Below are positions 30,251 to 40,690 of a stretch of DNA of 64,000 nucleotides, one piece after another (the stretch's first letter is position 1; every line of letters starts with the position of its first letter). The stretch is taken from positions 124,001-188,000 of the forward strand of contig VWZL01000283.1 in the NCBI GenBank assembly GCA_013396915.1. The letters are read 5' to 3'. This stretch comes from Stercorarius parasiticus. Taxonomy: Eukaryota; Chordata; Aves; Charadriiformes; Stercorariidae. The translations under genes and the position numbers were made by a program. The notes beneath the pieces are model-generated. The model was not told the DNA's origin. It saw nothing but the letters and a program-made list of their open reading frames with translations, and did not search any database.

Positions 30251-30330
30251 AAGCTTCTGGAGGGCAGGTGGGAGGCGGGAAGTTCGCAGGCGGCAAAGTG
30301 GGGTGCCTCAGAGTGAATGCAGCTCAAGGG

Positions 30331-30829
30331 CAGGGCTGGACAGGAGAGAAGCCACCCCTCAGGTGACAGGAGACATTTTCCCTCAGGTGACAGGAGAGAA
30401 GCTTTCCCTCAGGTGACAAAAGATGAGCCTTCTGTCAGGTGACAGGAGAGAAGCCTTCCCTCAGGTGACAAGAGGCAAGCTTTCCCTCAGGTGACAGTAG
30501 TTCTCCCTCAGGTGGCAGGAGAGGAGCCTTCCCCCAGGTGACAGCAGTTTTCCTTCAGGTGACAGGAGAGGAGCTTTCCCTCAGGTGACAAGAGATGAGC
30601 TTTCCCTCAGGTGACAGGAGAGAAGCATTCCCTCAAGTGGCAGGAGATTTACCTCAGGTGACAGGAGTTTTACCTCAGGTGACAGGAAAGAAGCTTTCCC
30701 TCAGGTGACAGCAGAGGAGCCTTCTGTAAGGTGACAGGAGAGGAGCTTTCCCTCAGGTGACAGGAGGCTTCCCTCAGGTGACAATAGTTTTCCTTCAGGT
30801 GACAGGAGAGGAGTTTTCCCTCAGGGAAA
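30331..30829 (+). repeat. CAGGTGAC minisatellite (units of 26 and 21 bp, about 20 copies)
   Basis: Tandem array whose units nearly all begin CAGGTGACAGGAG. Long units continue with AGAAGCTTTCCCT or close variants; short units lack about 5 bases of that tail. Unit starts read by eye are 30360, 30384, 30410, 30436, 30462, 30488, 30509, 30535, 30556, 30582, 30608, 30634, 30655, 30676, 30702, 30728, 30754, 30775, 30796 and 30822. A degenerate first unit starts near 30331 and the last copy is cut off. Seventeen units keep CAGGTG, a bHLH and ZEB/Snail-type E-box that also resembles a CAG|GT splice donor. The period is not a multiple of three, so it is not a coding repeat. Confidence 0.95.
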
Positions 30830-33800
30830 GGCCTGACAGCCACAGGGCTGGCAGTACCTCAGCGTTGTGCTGAGAGTGAGCTGGGAGAAAAGAACCCCCT
30901 CTTTATGCTGGAAGATTTGATTATAAACTCTCCTTCACCCACTTCAGCCTTTGTGCTCAACAACAGTGACATTTTGCTTGCCATCTCACTGATCTGGTGC
31001 TGCTTGCTTAGAAAATTCCATAGGGATTTAATGGTAAAGGGCTGATCTTGTCACAGGTTTGGGATTTCTTTTCAGGCCTGGATGATATCTTACTGCCATC
31101 TTTGTGTTGATTTTGCTGTAATTTTTTTTTCCCCTCACGCGTTCAGAGCAAAATTGGTGCTCACAGGGTGAAGCATCAATCAGGAAGAGACAGAGGAGGG
31201 GGGTTATTCATGTGATATTCTGTATTAGCAGATCAAGGGAAGGGATCCTTTGCTGCTTTCACAGGTATTATCTTTTGGGTTTCATATTTTATGCTTTTAT
31301 TGGGAGATGAGCAAACTCTACCCTTTTTTTTTTTTCTGAGTTTTACGTAGCTTGGAAGGGGTTAAGGAAGAAACTGCATGTACAGTGTATCCTCGTGTTG
31401 GACACAGGTTTTTCCATGTGGCAAATGAAAAGTGTTTTAGCATAAACAGCTAAAAAGGGGGAGGAAGGGGCTGCAATGTGAGACATGCAGTCATCGTCAA
31501 AGATTTCCTTTGCTGAACTGTTACTTTGCAGATTTAGCTGCCAACGTTACATGGAACAATGTTGGGGAGGAAGGAAACTATCCCATTCAGTTTCTGACGT
31601 TGCTTTTATCTTGATTCCCTGGGGCTTTATGGGGGTAAATTTTAGTTCAGACAAGAAGAGCCAGGAGGCTATCTGACTACAAGCAGTGAAACTGAGGAAG
31701 ATTTTTAGTGAATTTGCTAAATACCATAATCAGTGGTAGTTTATAGCTCAGGTAACAGCCTCTGTTTCCATGCCCAATGTTGTTTTGCTTTTACCACTCT
31801 TACTTTCTTATAAACACATCTACATCCAGATAAAAGCTTCTTTGTCATTTTTGTTTATTTGGAGATTTCTACATGACATGGAAAAGCTTTAAATGGTAGA
31901 TGCAGAACCAGCTTTGGATCTACGCAAATTTTGCACTCACCAAAACAAATCTGAGCAAAATTTAGAAGCAGTGCTCTTGGGGAGTGAGAGGCTGGCTGTA
32001 GGCCCAGATCTGACAAAGATCTTTTGCACATTTTTATCTTTATACTCTGTGAATAGTCCCACTGATCGTTCTGTCAACCTGAAGTACCAAAACATCATCA
32101 GGCTAGCCTGATGTGATATTTAAACGGAAGAACTTTAAAAAAAGGGTATTTTCTAGTTTGCTTTCTGTTTATTGAGCCTTAAGGAAACATCTGTGTCATG
32201 TTTTCCAGTCTTTTTCTGTGCAATGACAGAAACTTTTTTCCCCCCAAATGAATCTGGAAGTTCTCATGCAGACTTAACGGCTTTCAGAAATGGGATTTGG
32301 GGCAGATGTCATACCTTGTAAGATTCTTGGTTGGAACTGAGAGTTGGCACCATAGACAGCACAGCACTGAGTCATTGAAGCACTTGCTTAAAGCTTGCAG
32401 AATCAGTGCTTTGGATCATAATTTCTTTGGGACTACTGTCATAGTTGTGTTGTGGCTAAGCGAAGCGATACATATGCAGTTATGCGTGTGTATAGCTTCA
32501 CTCTTCGGATGACTGCTTTATATATCTATCTGCTTCAGTCTTCTCATTGTACCAGTTTCAGTCCCTCATGCAGCTGGTCCAATGAAAGTACCAGTGAATT
32601 AAAGATAATTACAGGCCAATGAGTGATGCTTTTATCCTGTGGAAATCATGAGGGGAGCGAGTAGGAAAATAGCAAAGAGTCTGATTTACCTTCAGGGCAG
32701 GTGTCTTTTGGAGAAAACCAACATACCCTCAGCAGCAAGAAAAAAAGCTCTGAAAAATACTGGAACTTCTCCAGACAACAACCAGAAAATCAAATGCTGT
32801 GTAAATGAGGACAAAAAATCAGTGTGTAGCTGGAAACAACAGAGCTACAAGCATTCAAAGGGTATTATTGATGTATTTTAATTAAAAATTAGAGCAGCTT
32901 AGGGGCTGACCTAAAGCGTTGGCAGTGAAATCAAGCCAAATGCAAGAATGCTTGTTTTACATACAGCACTTAGCAGCCCCAGCTGAGATCAGCAATACTG
33001 CTACAAGGTTCTACAAAGAGTGTAATTGCACAGCCTCTGTCCCAAACATCTTGCTGTTTTGGTGTAACAGACAGAGGATGAGTTTTACAGATGGAGCAAT
33101 ATAGCATAGAAAAGGGGTTTTTTCCTCTGTGAAACAAAAACTATTTATGAGAGAGGAGCTGAATACAGGTGTCAAGTCTGAAGGGAATACTACACCTACA
33201 AGAGCATTCTTTCTTGTCAGTTCTGTGACAATCCACATTGTTACTTTTATTGTGTAATGGAAATATTTTTATAGTTTAACTAAAGAGGTCTGTTGAATAC
33301 ATATATACCATATATTTTTATCACAATTTGTCTCTGTCCACATGTGTCTATGTCTACATGTGCATTGTAATCATCGTAGATGCCCATGGAAGGATGAGAT
33401 TTGACTAGTACAGGGCTAAAAAATGCTCTTGCTGCCTAGGTTGATAAACATTTGAACACAGACTGCAAATGTTGCATGCAGTTTGAGTTTCATATCTTAA
33501 AAGTCCTGGCTGGACTATTACAATCTATTTTTGTAACAAGCAAGTGGACAAAGGGAAATGAAAGAAGCTTTGCTGGACCTGCAAGACACAGATAAACAGT
33601 GGAGCAGAACTCAGCCAAAAATCCGTGTTTCTATGGGGAGGGCTAGCAGATAAAGTTAATGAACTGTCAAAAACACACTGTGGCAGTGCCTATGTCTTTT
33701 CAGACTGCAGAAAATGTATTTCCCCTGCAAGATACTATCATTAGCCAACCTTCCTTTAAGCTCAATTATTTACAGATTCTAATTACTGATTTCCCCATAT

Positions 33801-35814
33801 CAATCCTTCCTTAAATACATCCTTCTTTTGGGGGGATACTGTGGGCAGTAGTGTTGCAGCATCTTCAGGTGCTCTGTGTTGATACAGACCTGGCATTGCT
33901 TAGGACTGGAAAGGCTTCAGTATAAAAGTGATTCTGCACGCTTTTCCTTCAAAAGATCCTGATTTGTTAAAAATTTCACAAGAAAAGGTAACTTTCCCCA
34001 GAATTCCTTGGGAAGGCTTCTTGGGTCTAAAATACTCTGGAAAAAAACGTACAGAATGAAGAATATCTGTCGGCTACAAGGCTTGTTTCAAAGCTCATCA
34101 AATGTAAAAGCTTCCTTTGACTTTAAGAACACTATATTGGGTTACTGAAGTCATCATAAATTACCTAAGAATTGTTTGGGAAAGGCAGCTACTGTGTTAG
34201 GCAAGAGGCATAGGACCCAAAATCCTAAACATTTGACACAGTATATTTTTGGCTTCATCAGATCACTTGTGAAAAGACCCGTACTAGATTCTTTACAACC
34301 ATTGAAAAGAAAGCCTAAAGCATGTTTTGAAATGCAAGTCATGGTCTCTTTCAGTATAGTCTGCTCTATGTAGACAGAAGAGTCATAAATGGTTTCTGGG
34401 ACAGCATATTTAGTTTAGTTGCTGCTTCACTCAACAAAATCCTGACAAAATCCATAATAAGCAAAGCAACACTCTATAATCTTTTTTATGGTTGCAATAT
34501 ATAGGGATTCCCATTTGTCTTGCTGGCATTATTTACATGAAATCTTCTGCTACATACAGCTTAGGGCTTAATTTCAGAATTTTACAGCCAATCCCGGCTA
34601 AACAATGCCCCATATTGTAGTTATTTTATTAAAACAATTGGAATATGATCCTATTGTAATTTTATATAATAATATTCTTGAGGAATAGTTTTCTACTTGT
34701 TACTGTGAGGGTGGCTATTGATTCTCAGTTGCTTAGCATTCTGGCACATACATACTTATGCATATACATATGCACACTGTTAATTGTGGCCTGGCTACTT
34801 GCCAGATTAATTTACCATGGACCATGATAAAGGGGGCAAATTTTACTCCAATAATGTAACCTAGTCAAATATTGTAATCAACCCTTTGACCTCAGACCTT
34901 CGGGAAATGCCTTAAGCCGTAGCTCACATCACATTTAGGCAACCGTGAAACCTGTGCAGAAAGTCCTATCTAGTATTGCTCAGGGAAGTGAAATAATAAG
35001 GCTGCTGATATAGGGACTGAATGAAACAAAGCTCTCTGTCCAGACAGTTGCTATTACTCATTCTGTGTGTATAGTAGGCATAGAGGAAGAGAGGAAAATG
35101 GTGTCTGGTAAAGGTGCAGTTAAAAGAATTATGGGAAACAAAAAAAGAAGTTGGTACAAGGGGAGGACAAGTGAATTATTGCACTATTCTAACTACTCCA
35201 CTGGGGCTTTTGAAGCAGGAGTTGCAAATTAGGATGGTTCATACTAAGACTTGGAGCAAACCATAACCACTACATATGGGCAGGAAATTGCATGCACATA
35301 TCTCCAATCCCCACATTAATAAGAATCAACTATATTCTCGGTCATTGCAACTGATCTCTCAGGAGTAATCATCACCCTGAAAGACAGAGATGTACCTCAA
35401 CAAAATTAATTACTGCTTTAATTTTGGAGAGAGATAGAAGGAATTCTTACTTCCAGAGTTTGTTCACTATAGGTGGACAATTATAATACACATCCCTACT
35501 TCTAGTTAAGAGAATTTAACACAGCTATATCAGAGCTTCAGAAATTCAAGATATTATTTATGCAGCCAAATTGTTGTATTGAGAGAAAAACAGCTTGGCT
35601 TGTAAACGTGTGGTGGCATAGAGAATACAAAATGGTGTCTTTAATAAAATCATGTAGAATGGAAAGTTAGGATTTCATGGTTTCTCGTGAATCCACTGGT
35701 GTAATTTCTTGGGATTCTGTCCTTAGCAGATTATTAAATTTATGTGTCTGTGTAATGAAGGTAGTTGAGTACATACTCTTGTGTTAAGACATAGCACTGA
35801 GGTCGGGAAGATGA

Positions 35815-35918
35815 GGGTTATATATTGGCCAAAGAGTTGCAAACTGTTTGATTCTGGCCATGTTACCTTATTTCTCAAATATTAAAGTGTTGTAAAATAA
35901 AGATAGTATTTCCTTTCT
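35815..35918 (+). repeat. MIR-like SINE fossil
   Basis: TCTGGCCATGTTACCTTATTT, CTCAAATATTAAAGTG and TTGTAAAATAAAGATAGTA match the forward MIR 3' part (CCTTGGGCAAGTTACTT, CCTCAGTTTCCTCATC, TGTAAAATGGGGATAATA). It is degenerate, with approximate limits. Confidence 0.4.
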
Positions 35919-36532
35919 TCCAGTGTTCTATGGAATAAGCTTCTCAGACCAAAGATTTAGTTTTTCCGTGTTTATGCTCATTGCTCAATATACTGTGGCA
36001 AATGGTTTCCTTATTGAGAAGTTTGGATAACCTGATTTGTCCAGTCAGTTTTCTACTATTCAGATTTGCACTGCCCTAATAACCAAGAATGGTTATTTGG
36101 AGAAAATACTTTGGAGAAAAGTAATGATGGAAAGTAATGTTGGAAACTTGATTCAAATTTTTGGGTGCACATTTTGGATGCAGAATTTTTTTTTTTTTTC
36201 TGTGTTTTTCATTAAGATCTTTCTTAAATATAAATCACAGAAACAAAGGAAGAAATTTCTTAGGCTGCAATATCTATAGCTAAGAATATACATTTATATT
36301 CAAGCACAAAGAGCTAACGTTTTCTGAAGTATTTAGAAATGTGATTTTTTTTTCTTCTCTAACATATATTACAAATTGTGAAAGTTAATATCATATATCT
36401 TTGACTTTGAAGAAAGCACTTAATACAGGATATGTTATACTTGCAGTAAATATATTAACATTTTTCTCATCCAAAATTGAGGCTGAGCAGGAAAATCATC
36501 AGAAAATAAACATTTTTTAAAGAAATGAAAGC

Positions 36533-36547
36533 TTTTTTTTTTTTTTT
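36533..36547. repeat. Poly(T) tract
   Basis: Fifteen consecutive T. A similar run of 14 T lies at 36186-36199, and 12-T runs lie at 15558-15569 and 31324-31335. No retrotransposed body is recognisable next to any of them. Confidence 0.9.
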
Positions 36548-36815
36548 AATTTAGCTTGAGACTGTGCAATCCTTCTATAAAACTAAAATATTGTATAGGA
36601 AGACTGATATTTTTAATTTGAACCTCATCTCATTATAAACTCTCTTAATCTAGGTACCTATGAAGTCTGGACAGCATTTCCTCAGATATTGCTTTTGTAT
36701 ACTTGATGGCTTCTCTGTGTAAAAATATTAGTAAATAGTTTAATGCTCATTTTTAGTATGAAAATTTGGAGCATTCTTGCATGACTTGATAGACAAATCT
36801 CATAGGTATTACCAT

Positions 36816-36830
36816 ACTGCCCTCTGGAGT
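36816..36830 (-). promoter_or_regulatory. CTCF-like motif
   Basis: On the minus strand ACTCCAGAGGGCAGT contains CCAGAGGGCAG, a perfect inner CTCF core, but the flanking CCA is imperfect. Confidence 0.25.
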
Positions 36831-39441
36831 ACAGTGACAAAGCATGTGTATGATAAAAGTTTTATAGGCATTTGCAGTTCCTCTTTGCATCCAGGAAAAT
36901 TATCACTGGAACAAGTAAAGCCTTGGTTAAGCTCTTTGAAAGGGAAGATGAATATGTAGTGTTTAGCTTCACTTAGCCCAGAACTTTTTGGGTATGTGTC
37001 ATGTTTTCACTAGATATATATTACTATGTAGGATTTCATCCCTGATTAGACCCAGAAGTGTTTGATTGAAGCATACAAGATTATTGTAAGATCACCTCAG
37101 TACTTGTTTTGAAATTCTTTAGTGTAGCTTTTAATGTTTGGTTTAGAAGCAGCAGCTTGAGGTTTCTTAGCTAAACTGAATTTTGTTGTCCAGAGGTGCA
37201 AGACCAGTGTCAGACTGTTTCATTGAATCAAGCTTTTGTGGCTCCTATGTAACCTAAGCCTCATAAATCCTGGGACTCTACTAGAGAAAGTAGTTGTTCA
37301 GCGCTAGGTATCAAAGACAACAACAAAACACATAATTTTTCCTCACAAGCTCAAAAAAACTTAAGACATTTGGAAGCCATATGCATCTGTTGTTTCCTAA
37401 ATTAATTCATCATTTTCCAAGATTTGTCTTGTGGAAAAAGTAGAAATTCCCCTTCACTCCTTCCTCTTTCCCCTCTCTTCCCCCAAATTGCTTTAATTCT
37501 ATATAAGAATGAAAACAGAAGTCAGGAATTTATCTTATCTCTAAAAAACAGTTTGAGTTAGTTACTTTAATATCTTTTGAGGAATCTTATACTTAATATA
37601 GATATTCAGCATAAAGATTCCCAGTTGCAGATTGTATGTAGCTGGAAGTGTGGTTAAAAGCACAGGTCCACAAGTACAAAATACAACAAAGCATTCCTTT
37701 CTCTTTTTTCTCAAATACAAAGACACTTTAAAGTGTATATAATTTATGTTCATTTCTGGGTCTTTTCTCTGCTTCCATAATAGGAAATAATGCACAAATT
37801 AAAAGCAAAGTTTGTTATCTTCAAAAGTGTTTTTAGGGATTTTACAACACATACAAGCAGCTAATTAAACTGTTAAAAGTCATTAAATATTTCAAGCACT
37901 TTTCCATTGGAAGTTGACAGGAATTAGGTACCTTATTTCTTTAAGTCCCTTTTTAATGTAACAAAGTGCCTTTCATTATGCACCTAAAGACTTCTGAAAA
38001 TCTACTTTTCTCAAGTTTAGAGCTTTAGGTCAGACATAAAGAAAATGTAAGCTAACTGACAGGAATTGCAGATTGCATACAGACTGTCAAGTCATGAAAA
38101 ATTAAGATCACCGACAGGAGCCTGCAACACTCAATATGGTGGGAACATTAAACTGCATTTCAATATAACCAAATAAAATATCATATATATATGGGAAAAT
38201 CCACCTGTGAAAAAGATCTTGGAATTCTGTGGAAGGCTCAACAGAGTATGTCTTTCCTCCTTTAGAATCCCTTGGCCAACAGAGCGAATGCAAATACTTC
38301 TGTTTAGGAAAAGAAGACTCTGAATAAAAGCATAGGGATTATATTGTCTTTGTATTTGGCACTGGTGGTACAACTCTTGAAATCTCTGCCAGATTCAGGT
38401 GCTATACGTCTTTAAAATTACTGAGAGTCTGGGCAGACTTAAGTAAGAGCCACAGGAATGATGAAAAAGATTACTAAAAGCTCCTTTATCTTGCAGGAAT
38501 GATGCAGTGTTAGTGTCTTTGTGTACAGTGAATTCCTTTGCGGGTCCCTTTATCCCTCGATGCCAAACTTATCCCTACAAGACTCAGTAGCTACTAAATT
38601 TAGGGACTCTGTAGGGAAAACAGAAGTCCCCAAGATAATGACAGCAGTGGAGACACCAAGGCATTAAGCTGGTAGGGAATGAAGACAGAAAGGTACTAGC
38701 TGAGATGGACTCTACTTACCAAGAAAAATAACAGTGAAGGGGCATTCCCAGACAATGAGGAAGTCATATTTGAATTCTCACTAGATAGATACACATTTGG
38801 TTGTCATAACCTCTTATAAGCATTAAATTGTTATTTACTTCACAGTCATGTTGTATAAGCAGCACTGTAACTACATGTGGCTCAAATGTAGAATCAGAAG
38901 TCTCATGAACACTGTAGCTGTTCAGTTTTGGATTGAATCTTCACTATCCGAATTTTGCTTGGATAGCAGTTCCGTTGATAAATGAATGATGATCAGGTTT
39001 TTGGTGATTGAACCTAGTGTACGTTGGTAGAAGAGGAAGGAAAGTAAGCCCAGGTGTCCTGCTGTTTAAATCCTAATTAGAGAGAGTACTGTCTACTGTG
39101 GAGTTTCTTCTAGTAAAAGCTCACTCTGACTTTTTAGAAGGCTTAAGATTCTAACTCCCTCTAGCAGTTTTAGAAATACCATCTTGTATTAATAATGTCT
39201 AATGATGGAAAGTTTAATATTACTAAATAATTTTTTCGGGAATATATTCCCCATACAAGTGAAGACTCCTTTGTGTGCATGTGACCTGCATAGTGAAAAA
39301 AACATTATTATATCCAACTTTTTTTTTTTGAGAAAAGATAGCATCAGCAAATAAATCCACAATATCCTGGTAAATATTTTTAAAGAGGATCCAAAAACAG
39401 ATCAGAGCACAAAGGTAGCTTTACTAACAGCTTCTACTAAG

Positions 39442-39471
39442 ATTATATATATATAAATATATGTATATATC
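39442..39471. repeat. (AT)n impure microsatellite
   Basis: Alternating TA tract interrupted by AAA and TGTA. Confidence 0.8.
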
Positions 39472-39995
39472 TCCCAAGACAAAATACACAGCTTCATATA
39501 ATCTGCTAAAGAGAAAAGTAAATATTTTGCAACCACAAATGAAGTCAAAGCATAACATTGTGGTGAGACTTAAGAGGAGTTAACAGACCAAAATGTCTCA
39601 TTATTTCACAAATTATAGCAGCATGAAAAATAACTCCTTTAGTTTCAGGATACTTAGCTCTGTTTCATTAAATAAAAATATATGGTTAAAACAAAGCACT
39701 GTTTCAAGTACAGGTCCGGAAGCTGGCTTAACTCGGTGTGATAGGTGGGCAGACTGCAGCGTGAGTAACACTGTGTCTGTACTTCAGGTATAAGAAGCGC
39801 GTTTCTTTCCGCGCTCCTTGGCACACTGACAAAGCTTCGTCTGCAACATACTCTTATGCCCAAATGAAGGAGCCAGGCTTTCTCAGGCAAGGTGGTACAG
39901 TCAATGCTTTAGGTTCCTTTTGCTAATAGTATGGGTTAAAGCATTAAGGATAAAAATGCATTTGGTGGCCTTGACCTGGTTTGTGGATGCTGGGA

Positions 39996-40077
39996 GCCAA
40001 GTTCTGCCCTCAGTTACACCCTGTAGCTCCCCTGAAGTCCATAGTGGTGCCAAGTGTAACTGAGGGAAGAATTCAGC
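39996..40077. repeat. Inverted-repeat element (hairpin, MITE-like)
   Basis: Two 24-base arms, 39996-40019 and 40054-40077, match as reverse complements at 19 of 24 positions, with an unbroken core CCCTCAGTTACAC / GTGTAACTGAGGG. The 34 bp between them (around CCCCTGAAGTCCATAGTG) are themselves weakly self-complementary. The sequence resembles a palindromic interspersed repeat that I recall as common in sauropsid genomes (around 'CAGTTACACCAGTGTAA' and 'TTGAAGTCAATGGAG'). The family name is not certain. Confidence 0.55.
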
Positions 40078-40579
40078 TGTTCAAATATGCCCATGGTTAC
40101 TAAGCCAACTGGCAGCAATTGCAAGGGAATAATAGGAGTGTTGAGGCAAGAACTGAGGAGCCTTCGCTGGGCAGTCTGGAGACCTGCACAGTGCTTGTCT
40201 ACAGACTGTTTGGCCTCCTGAAGTCAAAGCTATTAGTTTTCCCTACTTGCTCAAGTGTACTGCATACAAAACAAGCCTTTCACTGGTGAACTCTGATAAA
40301 TGCCCACCATCTGGGGCTCCCGCAATCTCTTAATGCATTGTATCAGCAGCCTTTTGTTTGTCCCAGAACTAACCTTGAGGTTTCATGGGGCAGAGAGCAG
40401 ATCTGAACACATTTCAAATGTATAAGTGAACTATTGTTGTTAATGAAGAAGAGGTGGGTAGCTTCCAGGCTACTTACAACACAGACAAACTCATCTTCGT
40501 GCAGCACAGCTAGTTAGCTATTTAGTGCTTCCTATTGCTCAAATAGGGAATAGGCTTACAGTGACTCTTATCTGAGGGA

Positions 40580-40690
40580 ACATGAGATTATTTTCATTTC
40601 ATAGATGAGGAATCAAGATCCTAAAGTATTTGTCTGAAGTCACATCAGAAGAAAGGAACTGAAACTCTTGTATCCTTAGTTGTAGTGCCC
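40580..40690 (-). repeat. MIR-like SINE fossil
   Basis: TTTTCATTTCATAGATGAGG, AATCAAGATCCTAAAGTAT, TTGTCTGAAGTCACATCAG and GAACTGAAACTC follow the reverse-complement MIR core in the right order. This is one of the better preserved fossils in the window. Confidence 0.5.

Larger units (their letters stand above)
29581..30900. promoter_or_regulatory. GC-rich island with strand-skew switch; candidate divergent promoter or replication initiation zone
   Basis: This 1.3 kb block is clearly GC-richer than the AT-rich DNA on both sides. Its left part is C-rich on + (hand tally about 13 G to 51 C in 29581-29700). Its right part is G-rich (about 31 G to 9 C in 30241-30300). It contains a GC box, a G4 motif and the CAGGTGAC array. 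A few CpGs cluster at 30180-30300, but CpG density is modest, so it is not a strong CpG island. Two open frames here (29914-30327 minus, 30148-30366 plus) match no family I know. The promoter or origin role is inference from composition alone. Confidence 0.35.

Noticed and set aside
29914..30366. 137-codon minus and 72-codon plus frames in the GC-rich island
   Set aside because: GC-rich DNA lacks stops by composition, and the + frame runs straight into the minisatellite. No domain is recognisable.
30331..30829. CRISPR-like array
   Set aside because: Units are contiguous and similar along their whole length, with no unique spacers, and the context is vertebrate. It is a minisatellite.
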